Shown: positions 1-9,296 of the stretch, one piece after another
Layout of the letters: each line of letters begins with the position of its first letter
Numbering within the stretch: position 1 is the stretch's first letter
NCBI GenBank assembly: GCA_024682215.1
Contig: JAIKZM010000210.1
Span: forward strand, 1-40,772
Origin: Saccharofermentans sp.
GTDB lineage: Bacteria > Bacillota > Clostridia > Saccharofermentanales > Saccharofermentanaceae
Length of the DNA stretch: 40,772 nt
Direction of reading: 5' to 3'
Position numbers and translations under genes: made by a program
Notes under the pieces: model-generated
Seen by the model: only the letters and a program-made list of their open reading frames with translations
Told to the model about the DNA's origin: nothing
The model's database searches: none

Positions 1-32
1 AAGGCTTTCCTCGCAAGAATGGCTTTTTAGTA

Positions 33-38
33 TATAAT
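33..38 (+). promoter_or_regulatory. -10 box of lpdA, near-leaderless
   Basis: A perfect TATAAT lies only 8 nt before the lpdA ATG at 47. A normal start site about 7 nt downstream of the box would fall near base 45 and leave a leader of 0-3 nt. No convincing -35 is visible at 16-18 nt spacing, and no strong Shine-Dalgarno is present (only AAGAG hard against the ATG). The promoter is inferred from the box alone. Confidence 0.5.
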
Positions 39-46
39 TAAGAGCT

Positions 47-1435
47 ATGGAAACCACGGAAAAGATTTATGATCTTATAGTCATCGGCGGAGGCCCCGCC
101 GGTTATTCTGCTGCGATCAGGGCTTCAAAGCTCGGTCTTTCCACGCTCTTGGCGGAGAAGGACAGCTCGCTCGGAGGCACATGTCTTAACAGGGGATGCA
201 TTCCGACAAAGGCATTGCTCCATTCCTCAGGACTAATAAGGCAGATAAGGTCAGGTGTTTCGTTTGGCGTTAATGCCGAGGCTTCCATCGATGAGGAAAA
301 GCTTTTCGAATACCGTGACAGCACGGTAAATACGCTGGTAACGGGACTCGAGCAGTCCGTAAAGGCCAGCGGATGTGAGACCATTTACGGCGAGGCATCT
401 GTTCTGTCTGATACGGAAGGCTGCATTTCCGTTGATATAGGAGGGACCGTTTACAAAGCAAAGGACGTACTCCTTGCAACGGGCACGGTTCCCGCAATGC
501 CCCCGATCGAAGGGATCGATTCTGACGTCGTCATTACAAGCAACGATATGCTTGAAGGAAAAGAACTTCCTGAGAGCCTGATAATCATCGGAGGCGGCGT
601 TATCGGATGCGAATTTGCATCTCTTTATACTGACCTCGGAAGAAAGGTTACGGTTATCGAGGCACTGCCCAGGATCCTTGCAAACATGGATAAGGATCTA
701 GCCAGAAACCTTCAGATGATATTAAAGAACCGCGGAGCCGAGATCTTTTCGGGCGCACAGGTAACAAAGATTGCAAATGACGGTGGAAAGGCTTCCGTTA
801 CTTTTGCTTCCGGCAGCGAAGAAAAGACCGTTACTGCCAATAAAGTGCTTATTGCAACAGGCAGAAAGTCAGTTCTTGACGCAGCAGATAAAGTTGCTGA
901 CAGGCTTGAGACCGTCCGCGGACGCATCGTGACAGACAAGAACGGAAAGACTTCAATTGATCATATCTATGCCGCAGGCGATATCGCTGAAGGCATTCAG
1001 CTCGCTCATAAAGCTTCTGCAGAGGGAGAGAACATCGCCATGGTTATCGCAGGCAAAGAGCCTCTTAATGATCTTGGCATAATCCCCGCTTGCGTTTATT
1101 GCTCGCCTGAGATCGCCTGCGTCGGCATGACTGACGGCGATGCCAAAGATGCAGGCATTAATGCAGCTACGGCTAAATCCCTGACATCAGCTAATTCAAG
1201 ATCCGTCATCAGCCTTGAAGAAAGGGGCTTTGTTAAGCTCGTAGCTGAGAAAGAGACCGGCATGCTTTTAGGTGCGCAGCTCATGTGTGCCAATGCATCA
1301 GACATAATAGGAGAGCTGGTTACGGCTATTGCGAATAAACTGAGCGTTGAAGAGTGCCTTAAGGCTGTAAGACCGCACCCTTCATATGAAGAAGCAGTTG
1401 GGGCTGCGCTTGAAGAACTGATGAGAAAGATCTGA
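47..1435 (+). CDS. lpdA: Dihydrolipoyl dehydrogenase (E3)
   Basis: Flavoprotein that reoxidises the dihydrolipoyl groups of 2-oxoacid dehydrogenase or glycine cleavage complexes using NAD+. The 462 residues match the family length. The N-terminal FAD-binding GGGPAG is at residues 14-19 and the redox-active disulfide CLNRGC at 46-51. A second Rossmann motif (GGGVIG, about residue 180) binds NAD, and the C-terminal HPSYEE carries the active-site His of the dimer interface. No E1, E2 or lipoate gene is nearby, so its partner complex cannot be told from context. The next gene starts 1 nt after its stop (TGATATG junction), suggesting cotranscription with the lipoprotein hydrolase. The ATG at 47 is the only sensible start. 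Identification as a class I pyridine nucleotide-disulfide oxidoreductase is certain; the Lpd call is very likely. Confidence 0.93.
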   Translation: METTEKIYDLIVIGGGPAGYSAAIRASKLGLSTLLAEKDSSLGGTCLNRGCIPTKALLHSSGLIRQIRSGVSFGVNAEASIDEEKLFEYRDSTVNTLVTGLEQSVKASGCETIYGEASVLSDTEGCISVDIGGTVYKAKDVLLATGTVPAMPPIEGIDSDVVITSNDMLEGKELPESLIIIGGGVIGCEFASLYTDLGRKVTVIEALPRILANMDKDLARNLQMILKNRGAEIFSGAQVTKIANDGGKASVTFASGSEEKTVTANKVLIATGRKSVLDAADKVADRLETVRGRIVTDKNGKTSIDHIYAAGDIAEGIQLAHKASAEGENIAMVIAGKEPLNDLGIIPACVYCSPEIACVGMTDGDAKDAGINAATAKSLTSANSRSVISLEERGFVKLVAEKETGMLLGAQLMCANASDIIGELVTAIANKLSVEECLKAVRPHPSYEEAVGAALEELMRKI

Positions 1436-1436
1436 T

Positions 1437-2639
1437 ATGATTATCCGTAAAAATCGCATATCATCCTTTGTCGCGGTAATCCTTGTTATCGCCTTTTCGC
1501 TTGGCATCATATCATCGTGCTCAGTTCAAAAAGATGTAAGTAAAGGCCTTGTTTACGACGAGGCTTTAAACTTCTGGTACAGCGAAAAGGAAGAATACAA
1601 AGGTCTTGTCGGAATAATGCGCAAGGGCTGCTCTGACTCTCCCGAGATCAGGGGAACATATATCCTTGCGACTGATGACGATGTCATTTTCATTGGCGGC
1701 GTGAACTCCAGGGAGACTGACGGAAAAACTCCCGTAAATGCGTACACGACTTACGAGATCGGTTCACTTACGAAGGTGTTTACCGCGACAGCCGTTTTCC
1801 AGCTGATCGAAAAGGGCAGGCTTTCACTTGACGATACGATCGATAAGTTCTTCCCGGAATACGCTCACGGCAGGGAGATCACGGTATACCGGCTCCTTCA
1901 CATGCAGTCCGGAATCAGAAGGGAACTGATGGATATAGATCTTAAAAACGTTGAGAATGGAGGCAAAGAGGAGATCGAGAAGTTTGGAAAGTACTGGTTT
2001 ACTGACGGCTTTTCCGAAGAGGAAATGATGGAGGAATTCTTCAAGGCCGACCTTGATTATGTCCCCGGTACTAAATACCAGTACAGCAATGCGGGCTATT
2101 TTCTCCTTGCAAAGATCATCGAAAAGGCTTCAGGGATGCAATACAGGGAATACATAAAGAAGCATATCTTCAACGTGTGCAGGATGGATCATACGACATC
2201 CATGGAACGTGGAGGACTTACCAGTGTTCCCGAGACGACTTTCCCGAATGCATCGACTCCTTATGAAATCGATAAGCTTTTCGATGACCTTTATCTGGGT
2301 GTGGTCTCTTCCAAGGGAAACGGCGACATACATTCCTGCGCGGCGGATCTCCTGGCTTTTGACAGGGCATTGATCGGAGGCAAACTCATAAAGGATGAAT
2401 CGCTTGCTCAAATGATGCATTTCGATTTGGGATATGCCTGTGGCTGGATGGAAGTTCCCGGAAGGAGCAACGTGTATTACCACAGCGGCGGAACGCCTTT
2501 GTATCATACGGAGAATACTTACTGCAAGAGCCGGAAGTTCGGGAATGTCTATCTGATAGAGCTTCATTCGACATATGCAGATGTCAAGCCTTCCGGAGAC
2601 ATAATAAAAAGTGTGCTCTTATATCTCGGAATGAATTAA
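1437..2639 (+). CDS. Lipoprotein serine hydrolase (beta-lactamase / PBP4* family)
   Basis: Predicted membrane-anchored, extracytoplasmic serine hydrolase of the class C beta-lactamase/DD-peptidase superfamily. A basic N-terminus and hydrophobic segment end in ISSC with Cys28 as the lipidation site. The catalytic SxxK is SLTK (Ser110, Lys113), the YSN motif is at residues 216-218 and the third motif is HSGG at 349-352. The 400-residue length fits single-domain members. These proteins may be D,D-carboxypeptidases, D-aminopeptidases or esterases; resistance to beta-lactams is not implied. It follows lpdA by 1 nt. Its 3' end lies 5 bp from the convergent MraY-like gene, leaving no room for a terminator between them. 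The substrate is unknown. Confidence 0.85.
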   Translation: MIIRKNRISSFVAVILVIAFSLGIISSCSVQKDVSKGLVYDEALNFWYSEKEEYKGLVGIMRKGCSDSPEIRGTYILATDDDVIFIGGVNSRETDGKTPVNAYTTYEIGSLTKVFTATAVFQLIEKGRLSLDDTIDKFFPEYAHGREITVYRLLHMQSGIRRELMDIDLKNVENGGKEEIEKFGKYWFTDGFSEEEMMEEFFKADLDYVPGTKYQYSNAGYFLLAKIIEKASGMQYREYIKKHIFNVCRMDHTTSMERGGLTSVPETTFPNASTPYEIDKLFDDLYLGVVSSKGNGDIHSCAADLLAFDRALIGGKLIKDESLAQMMHFDLGYACGWMEVPGRSNVYYHSGGTPLYHTENTYCKSRKFGNVYLIELHSTYADVKPSGDIIKSVLLYLGMN

Positions 2640-2644
2640 GGATC

Positions 2645-3628
2645 TTATCTTACGAAGTGAATGATCATCGATATGCCGATGTATACGATGTCAATGATGA
2701 GAGCGGAACATACAAGCACTGCCCATACTTTCTTTACCGTAAAGCCGCGGTTCTTGCGGAACTCGTCGTGCAGAGGAGTGGTGATGTTCTTGAAAGGAAT
2801 GATCTTCTTTTTGGTAAGTCTTCCTACCGTGATCTTGAAGATGGAGATTCCGCCGTCACAGAGGAAGGGAAGACCGACTATGAGATATGCGAAGGGGATC
2901 TTGAGATAGATTGCGTAATAAGCGATGAAGAATCCGAGCGCTCTGGAACCTGCGTCACCCATCAGCATCTTGCTGGGGTTGAAGTTGAAGATCAGGTAAG
3001 CCAGAAGGACGGAGATCATGATAAGGCCGGAGATGAGGCCGTTCCTGTTGAGACCTGCAAATCCTGTGTTGATGACGCTGACCGCGAAAAGAGCAGCTAT
3101 GGAAAGGATCGATAGGGATCCGGAAAGTCCGTCGATGCCGTCTGTTGCATTTGTTGCATTGATCGAGACTACAAAAAGGATGACCGCGAGCACGTAGAAT
3201 ATTGCCGGATGGAGATGGATGCTGGTGCCGGTAAGTCCTATTACGATGTCGCTTCCGTAGAATATGACGCAGAATAAAGCACCGGTAAGTGACATGATGA
3301 AGTCGAGCAGGCCCTTGATGTATTCGTTCCATGCCTTCTTTGACCTGTCATCAAGGAATCCGGTCATCATGGAAGCTACTGTCGCAAGGAGAAAGAACAG
3401 GAGGCTGGGCGAGAAATAGCATGAAACTGCTGATGCCAGCGCAAATGTCATCGTGAAATAAAAGCCGACCCCGGTAGGCTTGCCGATGTTGACAGCCGAT
3501 CCCTGGGCATAGAGGCGTCCGCGGTCATGGCCTAAGAGGGCCTTTTCACCGGGGAGGAACTTAAGCAGCAGTACGGTTATGATGAACGCGGCTATGCTGC
3601 CTCCCGCGACCCTGTATATCAAATCCAT
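2645..3628 (-). CDS. MraY/WecA-superfamily polyprenyl-phosphate glycosyl-1-phosphate transferase, atypical
   Basis: Polytopic membrane enzyme expected to move a sugar-1-phosphate from a UDP-sugar to a polyprenyl phosphate. Recognisable elements are KPTGVG near the N-terminus, the catalytic aspartate pair in GFLDDRSKK, NATDGIDGL and GDAGSRALG. The loop that carries HHH in MraY (or HLHH in WecA/TagO) reads TPLHDEF here, so only one His remains. About ten hydrophobic segments are seen. I start it at the ATG whose first base is 3628 (MDLIYRV, 327 residues). The open frame continues upstream to 3697 but would then run through the predicted -10. It stands alone between convergent and divergent neighbours and not in a cell-division cluster, so it is probably not the housekeeping MraY. 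The substrate is unknown. Confidence 0.8.
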   Translation of the reverse strand: MDLIYRVAGGSIAAFIITVLLLKFLPGEKALLGHDRGRLYAQGSAVNIGKPTGVGFYFTMTFALASAVSCYFSPSLLFFLLATVASMMTGFLDDRSKKAWNEYIKGLLDFIMSLTGALFCVIFYGSDIVIGLTGTSIHLHPAIFYVLAVILFVVSINATNATDGIDGLSGSLSILSIAALFAVSVINTGFAGLNRNGLISGLIMISVLLAYLIFNFNPSKMLMGDAGSRALGFFIAYYAIYLKIPFAYLIVGLPFLCDGGISIFKITVGRLTKKKIIPFKNITTPLHDEFRKNRGFTVKKVWAVLVCSALIIDIVYIGISMIIHFVR

Positions 3629-3668
3629 TAATTGACTAACCTTGAGTGTTCGTTTTTGAAGTTTGTTC

Positions 3669-3697
3669 AGTATAACCCATAATGTCGAAAACGGCAA
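3669..3697 (-). promoter_or_regulatory. Promoter of the MraY-like gene
   Basis: On the minus strand TTGCCG (3692-3697) and TATACT (3669-3674) are separated by exactly 17 nt. The predicted start site near 3662 gives a leader of about 34 nt to the ATG at 3628. This promoter supports the downstream start over the longer open frame. Confidence 0.6.
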
Positions 3698-3753
3698 AAG
3701 TGTGATAAGATAACTGCCATTAATATAAAATACTAAGGACCAGGTGTTTTTTT

Positions 3754-5490
3754 ATGGACTACAAGGATCTTATCGCCGGCAATATCTCAGGCATTACCGG
3801 AATCGAGAAGGAAAAGGTTTTCGAACTTATCGAGATACCGCCCAGGCTTGATATGGGAGATTTCGCTTTCCCTTGCTTTACGCTCGCAAAGACTCTCCGC
3901 AAGGCACCGCCGCTTATCGCTCAGGAGATCGCGGCAGATATAAGGGTTACAGCAGGTGCCGAAGAAGAACTCAAGGCTGCTGCAGTAGGTCCTTATCTCA
4001 ACTTCAAGCTTGACCGCAAAGTCCTTGCAAAAGAGCTTATCAGCGAGATCAGGACAGAGGGAGACGCTTTTGGTGCTTCCAAGGCCGGAGAAGGAAAGAA
4101 CGTAATCGTTGAATTCTCTTCGCCCAATATTGCTAAGCCTTTCCATGTAGGACACGCTTTCACGACGATCTTAGGTGATTCCATCTCGAATATCTACTCA
4201 AAGCTCGGCTATAACGTCATCAGGTTCAATCACCTGGGTGATTACGGCACACAGTTTGGTAAGCTCATCACGGCCTGGAGACTCTGGGGCGATGAGAAGG
4301 CTATGGAGAAGGACGCGATCGAAGAGCTTACCAGGATCTATGTAAAGTTCCATCAGAAAGCCAAGAATGATGAGACTCTCGAAGATACCGCAAGGGATAA
4401 CTTCAGGAAACTTGAAGAAGGCAACGAGGAGGAAGTTGCTCTCTGGAAGATGTTCAGGGATTTGAGCCTTGAGGTCTTCGAGAAGACCTATAAGAGACTC
4501 GGAGTCAGATTCGACAACTACAACGGCGAGTCCTTCTATTCTTCAAGGATCCCTGCTGTCGTTGATCTGCTCAGGAACAAGGGACTCTTAGAGGAGAGCG
4601 AAGGTGCCCAGGTCGTCAAGTTCGATGAAGAGGGTATGCCTCCGTGCATGATCTTAAAGAGCGACGGAACCACCATCTATGCTTCAAGAGACCTTGCAGC
4701 AGCGATCTACAGGCACGACGAATATGATTTCTACAGGAATATCTATGTTGTCGGACTCCCGCAGCAGCTTCACTTCAGACAGGTTTTCGGCGTATTGAAG
4801 AAGGCAGGCTTTGACTGGGCAGATAACTGCATCCATGTAGGTTTCGGACTCCTGAAGTTCAAGGACGGAAGCGCTTTCTCGACACGTGAAGGCAACATCA
4901 TCAAGCTCGATGAGCTTCTCGAAAGAACAGTTGAGAAGACTGCGGAGATCATCAGGAAAAACGCTCAGGAAAGAGGCGGAGACATGACGGAAGAAGAGAT
5001 CAGGCAGATCTCTGAAGTCGTCGGAATCGGCGCAGTCAAGTACACATATCTCAAGGCAGGCCGTGAGAAGGACATCCTCTTTGACTGGGATGACATGCTC
5101 GATTTTGAAGGCGATACCGCGCCTTACCTCATCTATACGTATGCAAGAACCCGCTCCATCCTGAGAAAAGCGGCAGGCGAGGGACTCGCTCCTTCGGAAG
5201 GCGCTTCTCTTGAGTGCCTCACGGGTGATGAGGAATACGCTGTCATCAGGAGCCTTGCCGATTTCGGAAGCTCCGTTGAAAGGGCAGCCGAAAGCTATGA
5301 GCCGTTCATCATTGCGCGCCAGATCGCTCTGATCGCCCGTAATTTCAACAGGTTCTACAACAATTCGAGGATCCTCAATGCCGAGACGGATGAACTCAAG
5401 ACGGCAAGACTCGCTCTCTGCGATGCAGTCTGCAGCGTTATCAAGTCCGGTCTGGCACTTCTCGGTATCGGCGTAGTGGAGAAGATGTGA
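3754..5490 (+). CDS. argS: Arginyl-tRNA synthetase
   Basis: Class I synthetase charging tRNA-Arg in the cytoplasm. The N-terminal additional domain (residues 1-110) is followed by the HIGH-type motif HVGH at 131-134 in the segment SSPNIAKPFHVGH. The KMSK-equivalent loop reads FSTREGN, a non-lysine variant common among ArgRS. The C-terminal DALR anticodon-binding domain ends the 578-residue protein. The Shine-Dalgarno is probably AAGGA in TAAGGACCAGG upstream of the T-run before the ATG. It heads a long plus-strand series; the oligoendopeptidase begins 1 nt after its stop (TGATATG junction). Confidence 0.96.
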   Translation: MDYKDLIAGNISGITGIEKEKVFELIEIPPRLDMGDFAFPCFTLAKTLRKAPPLIAQEIAADIRVTAGAEEELKAAAVGPYLNFKLDRKVLAKELISEIRTEGDAFGASKAGEGKNVIVEFSSPNIAKPFHVGHAFTTILGDSISNIYSKLGYNVIRFNHLGDYGTQFGKLITAWRLWGDEKAMEKDAIEELTRIYVKFHQKAKNDETLEDTARDNFRKLEEGNEEEVALWKMFRDLSLEVFEKTYKRLGVRFDNYNGESFYSSRIPAVVDLLRNKGLLEESEGAQVVKFDEEGMPPCMILKSDGTTIYASRDLAAAIYRHDEYDFYRNIYVVGLPQQLHFRQVFGVLKKAGFDWADNCIHVGFGLLKFKDGSAFSTREGNIIKLDELLERTVEKTAEIIRKNAQERGGDMTEEEIRQISEVVGIGAVKYTYLKAGREKDILFDWDDMLDFEGDTAPYLIYTYARTRSILRKAAGEGLAPSEGASLECLTGDEEYAVIRSLADFGSSVERAAESYEPFIIARQIALIARNFNRFYNNSRILNAETDELKTARLALCDAVCSVIKSGLALLGIGVVEKM

Positions 5491-5491
5491 T

Positions 5492-7207
5492 ATGTCTGAT
5501 GAACAGCAGCTCGGCGGAGTACCTGATTTTCGCGATGTAAAATACATAAGACCTGACCTGGACAAGTTTACCGAACTTGTCAGAGCAGTAAGGCTCAAGC
5601 TCATGACGGCAAAGACCGTTGAGGCCGCAGATGAGGCCATAGGAGAGTATGAACTTGCTATAAGTTCATTCGATACTTCCTATGCGCTCTGTCAGATCCT
5701 GCATGACATCGATACTTCAAATGAGTTCTACCGTGATGAGATTGAGTTTTTCGAGGATGCCGGAGCAAGGGTTGAAGAGCTCGCTTCGGCTTTCATGACG
5801 GGCCTTTTAAACTGCCCGCTCGCCGATCAGCTCCGCGAAAAATACGGTGACATGATCTTCCGCAAGGCAAAGAACCAGAAGGAGATCGTGTCTTCCGAGA
5901 TACTCGATGAACTCGCTACGGAAGCTTCTCTGGAAAACGATTACTCCCAGCTCCAGTCCGAAGCCGAGATCCAGTTCGGCTACAGAACGCTCAATCTGAG
6001 CCTTCTCGTACCGTTTCTCGAGTCGACTGACAGGAATGTTAGAAGAGAGGCTCACAAGGCGCTTGACACTTACTACCAGAGCCGCCGCAAGACCTATGAC
6101 AAGATCTACGATGACCTGGTTAAGGTTAGGACTGAGGCTGCAGTTAAGCTCGGCTACAACAACTTCACCGAGCTCGGTTACAAGCGTATGGAACGTTACG
6201 ACTATACGCGCAAGGACGTTGAGACTTTCAGGGAGAACATCTTAAAGTACATCGTCCCTCTTACAAAGCAGATCAGAGCCAACCAGAAGGAAAGACTCGG
6301 TGTAAGCGAACTGATGTTCCACGATCTTCCTTGTCTTTTTAAGGGCGGAAACCCTACCCCTAAGGTCAGCAAGGAATCTTATGAAAAGGCTGCCTGCGAG
6401 TTTTACCGCAAGATGTTCGGATTGAATCCGAGCTTCTTTGACGTATTGTCATCGCACGGTTTCACGGATATCCTTTCACGTCCCAACAAGTCTACGGGCG
6501 GATACTGCATGTATCTTGAGGATTACTGCATCCCGTTTATATTCATGAACGGCAACGGAACATATGACGACGTTGCCACGGTTATCCATGAGGGCGGACA
6601 TGCATACGCGGCCCTTCAGGGAGCTGAGTCATCACCGTTCGTTGAGTGCCTGTCGCCTACGCTTGAGACATGCGAGATCCATTCAACGGCAATGGAATAC
6701 ATGTCTTATCCATATATGAATATCTTCTACGGAGATAAGGCAGAGCAGTATACAGAGCTTCATATGACTGATGGACTTCTGTTCCTGCCTTACGGCTGCA
6801 TGGTCGATGAGTTCCAGCATGTGATCTACGACAAACCCGAGCTCACACCCGAAGAGCGTCATGCCGTCTGGAAGGAACTCGAGGAGAGATATCAGCCTTT
6901 CATCAATTACGATGAAACACAGACGCCGTTCCACGCTATGGGCGGAGCCTGGATGAAGAAGGATCACATATTCACGACGCCTTTCTACTATATTGATTAC
7001 TGTCTGTCACAGATCTGCGCTCTCGAGCTTTGGGACGAGTCCAGACAGGATATGAAAGAAGCGCTTTCAAAGTACAATGACCTCTGCACAATGGGCGGAA
7101 GCGATACGTTCCAGAATCTTCTTAAGAAAGCTAGGCTCGAATCACCGTTCAAAACTGACGTTATCAAGCGCATTGCATACAGCGCTGCGGAGTTCCTGAA
7201 CTTATGA
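5492..7207 (+). CDS. pepF: Oligoendopeptidase F-type metallopeptidase (M3B)
   Basis: Cytoplasmic zinc peptidase that trims oligopeptides. The zinc motif HEGGH is at residues 366-370 and the third ligand is probably Glu395 in CEIHSTAME. The 571 residues and mostly helical sequence fit the M3 family; this form resembles the clostridial branch rather than the 600-residue lactococcal PepF. The ATG is 1 nt after the argS stop. Its TGA overlaps the ATG of the methyltransferase gene (ATGA, 7204-7207), so the genes are translationally coupled. No signal peptide is seen. Confidence 0.9.
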   Translation: MSDEQQLGGVPDFRDVKYIRPDLDKFTELVRAVRLKLMTAKTVEAADEAIGEYELAISSFDTSYALCQILHDIDTSNEFYRDEIEFFEDAGARVEELASAFMTGLLNCPLADQLREKYGDMIFRKAKNQKEIVSSEILDELATEASLENDYSQLQSEAEIQFGYRTLNLSLLVPFLESTDRNVRREAHKALDTYYQSRRKTYDKIYDDLVKVRTEAAVKLGYNNFTELGYKRMERYDYTRKDVETFRENILKYIVPLTKQIRANQKERLGVSELMFHDLPCLFKGGNPTPKVSKESYEKAACEFYRKMFGLNPSFFDVLSSHGFTDILSRPNKSTGGYCMYLEDYCIPFIFMNGNGTYDDVATVIHEGGHAYAALQGAESSPFVECLSPTLETCEIHSTAMEYMSYPYMNIFYGDKAEQYTELHMTDGLLFLPYGCMVDEFQHVIYDKPELTPEERHAVWKELEERYQPFINYDETQTPFHAMGGAWMKKDHIFTTPFYYIDYCLSQICALELWDESRQDMKEALSKYNDLCTMGGSDTFQNLLKKARLESPFKTDVIKRIAYSAAEFLNL

Positions 7208-8649
7208 AACTGCCGGAACAATTTATAGCAGAAGCCGATTCGTTTTTTTCACGCCATAAGGAAGTGCCTTCTGAAGGTTTTTACGAGAGCTTTGACAAGA
7301 CGCCGCTTCACGGCGTGAGGCTTTCGCGCTCAAAGACCTGTGAGTCAGATCATGAGACGCTTTTAAAGCAGATCGACCCTTCGTTTGCGGGTGTTGATCC
7401 GGTCGAGTGGTGTGACGGCGGTTATTATCTCAGTGAGGATTCCGATGATACGAGGAAGACGGGAAGAAATCCGCTCTACCACGCTGGCGTGTTCTATCCG
7501 CAGGAACCTTCCGCAATGCTCCCGGCTCAGGTGCTTTCCGCAAAACCCGGCGAGGTGATCCTCGATCTTTGTGCCGCACCGGGAGGCAAGGCCTGCCGCA
7601 TTGGCGAGGACCTGAAAGGCGAAGGACTTCTCGTTGCAAACGAGATCAGTTACGAGCGCTCCAAAGCGCTTCTGAGGAACATTGAAAGGTCCGGCATTAC
7701 CAACTCGGTCATACTCAACGAGAATCCGGACAACATAGCCGGAAGGCTTCCGGGATTCTTTGACAAGATCCTCATCGATGCTCCGTGCTCGGGCGAGGGT
7801 ATGTTCAGGCGCGACCGTTCTGCCTGCTCAAGCTATGAGAAATACGGTCCTGACACGATAGTTCCGATCCAGAAGTCGATCCTGGAAGCTGCTGATAAAT
7901 GCCTTCGCGAAGGCGGTGAGATAGTCTATTCCACCTGCACTTTCTGCGAGGAGGAAGACGAGCTCATGATCAGCTCGTTCATGCAGGAACATCCTTCTTA
8001 CAGGATCGTTCCGCATCCGGAGATAAAGGGCATAACACATAACCCAAACGGCATGATGCGCATATGGCCGCATCTTAACCGCGGTGACGGACATTTCTGC
8101 ACGCATCTGGTAAAAGGTGAAAAGAAGGAAGAAAACCGTCAGGGAATATTTTTAGTGCGTTCTAACAAACCGCTTAAGGCTTCCGAGAGAAGAGGCTTTG
8201 ACCTGGCAAGAGAGTTCCTTTCAGAGATACTTACGGATGAAGGGTTCGCAGAGATCACGCGCGTGCCGTTTACCAATCACGCCGGCGGTGTGTTCCTCAT
8301 CGATTTCGACGAGAACCTCTTCAAAGGCCTTAAAGTCTGTAAGACGGGCCTTTATATAGGCGATTCGAGGCTCACGTCATCAGGAAAGAGCGTTTTCGCG
8401 CCCTCCAACAGTCTCGCGCTGACATTCAGACGTGAAATGGTAAGGCCCGGCCGCTATCTTGCTCTTGCTTTCGACGACCCCAGGCTCGAAAGATACCTGA
8501 AGGGCGAGACCATCCAGGTAATGAGCGAAGACGGCCTGTCTGCGAACGGGACCGTCGTTGTCGGCGTAGACAGCGCTCCGCTTGGCTTCGGCAAGGTTGG
8601 AGGCACTCAGATAAAGAATATGTATCCGAAAGCATGGAGGCTTATATGA
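7204..8649 (+). CDS. RsmB/RsmF-type rRNA (cytosine-C5) methyltransferase
   Basis: SAM-dependent m5C RNA methyltransferase of the NOL1/NOP2/Sun family. SAM-binding motif I is LDLCAAPGGKA. Motif IV is DAPCSGEGMFRRD with Cys195, and motif VI is STCTF with Cys245; the pair gives the two-cysteine mechanism of the family. The C-terminal 150 residues form the RsmF-like RNA-binding/PUA-type region (RNKMYPK-like ending GTQIKNMYPKAWRL). The length of 481 residues fits RsmF/YebU-type enzymes. The N-terminus follows the ATGA overlap with pepF, and its own TGA overlaps the rdgB ATG in the same way. The target nucleotide cannot be told from sequence. Confidence 0.88.
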   Translation: MKLPEQFIAEADSFFSRHKEVPSEGFYESFDKTPLHGVRLSRSKTCESDHETLLKQIDPSFAGVDPVEWCDGGYYLSEDSDDTRKTGRNPLYHAGVFYPQEPSAMLPAQVLSAKPGEVILDLCAAPGGKACRIGEDLKGEGLLVANEISYERSKALLRNIERSGITNSVILNENPDNIAGRLPGFFDKILIDAPCSGEGMFRRDRSACSSYEKYGPDTIVPIQKSILEAADKCLREGGEIVYSTCTFCEEEDELMISSFMQEHPSYRIVPHPEIKGITHNPNGMMRIWPHLNRGDGHFCTHLVKGEKKEENRQGIFLVRSNKPLKASERRGFDLAREFLSEILTDEGFAEITRVPFTNHAGGVFLIDFDENLFKGLKVCKTGLYIGDSRLTSSGKSVFAPSNSLALTFRREMVRPGRYLALAFDDPRLERYLKGETIQVMSEDGLSANGTVVVGVDSAPLGFGKVGGTQIKNMYPKAWRLI

Positions 8650-9242
8650 GATTGATAATCGCTACGTCCAATGAGGACAAGGTCAGGGAAATAGACGAGA
8701 TACTTGATGGAACAGGCTTTAAAGCGCTATCCATGAAAGAGGCGGGCTTTTGTCCCGAGATAATCGAGGATGGTAAGACCTTTGAAGAGAATGCTCTGAT
8801 AAAGGCCAGGGCCGTCCATGCGCTCACAGGATCGGGTGACTTTGTCATGGCTGATGATTCAGGACTCTGCATCGACGCTCTGGACGGCGCTCCCGGCATA
8901 TATTCCGCGCGTTTCTGCGGTGAGGATTCCACTTATCCCGAAAAGTTTGCGAAGATCTTTTCAATGCTTAAGGATGTTCCTGAAGATAAGAGGACCGCGC
9001 GTTTCGTTTGCGCGATCGCTGTAGTAAGGCCTGACGGCTCTGATTTTACGGTGAGAGGCGAATGCGGGGGCGTTCTTCATGAAAAGCCCGCAGGAGAGAA
9101 CGGATTCGGATACGATCCTATCTTTTACGTTCCCGAATTCGGCATGACGACTGCACAGATGCCGCCTGAACAGAAAAACTCCATAAGCCACAGGGGAAGG
9201 GCGCTGCGCAAGATGGTTGAGCAGCTTTTAAAAGAAGTATAA
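8646..9242 (+). CDS. rdgB: XTP/dITP diphosphatase (HAM1/RdgB)
   Basis: House-cleaning enzyme that hydrolyses dITP, ITP and XTP to monophosphates, keeping deaminated purines out of nucleic acids. The N-terminal nucleotide-binding segment is IATSNEDKVRE, followed by ADDSGLCIDALDGAPGIYSA and GFGYDPIF; all are diagnostic. The start is the ATG at 8646, inside the stop codon of the preceding gene (ATGA) and 5 nt after GGAGG at 8636-8640. The open frame extends 4 codons upstream, but that ATG lacks a ribosome site. 198 residues is normal. A separate promoter follows before the next gene. Confidence 0.95.
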   Translation: MRLIIATSNEDKVREIDEILDGTGFKALSMKEAGFCPEIIEDGKTFEENALIKARAVHALTGSGDFVMADDSGLCIDALDGAPGIYSARFCGEDSTYPEKFAKIFSMLKDVPEDKRTARFVCAIAVVRPDGSDFTVRGECGGVLHEKPAGENGFGYDPIFYVPEFGMTTAQMPPEQKNSISHRGRALRKMVEQLLKEV

Positions 9243-9249
9243 GTCTTTC

Positions 9250-9278
9250 TTGAAAACAAGTTAATATCATGCTAATAT
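9250..9278 (+). promoter_or_regulatory. Promoter of the ACT protein-hom operon
   Basis: TTGAAA (9250-9255) and TAATAT (9273-9278) are separated by 17 nt. The expected transcript begins near 9285 with a leader of about 50 nt. Confidence 0.65.
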
Positions 9279-9296
9279 TGTCGGGCACGCACAAGT

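Noticed and set aside
4684-5640. Long minus-strand frame of 318 codons opposite argS
   Set aside because: It runs opposite a certain argS and pepF, has no family match, and reflects codon bias of the sense genes.
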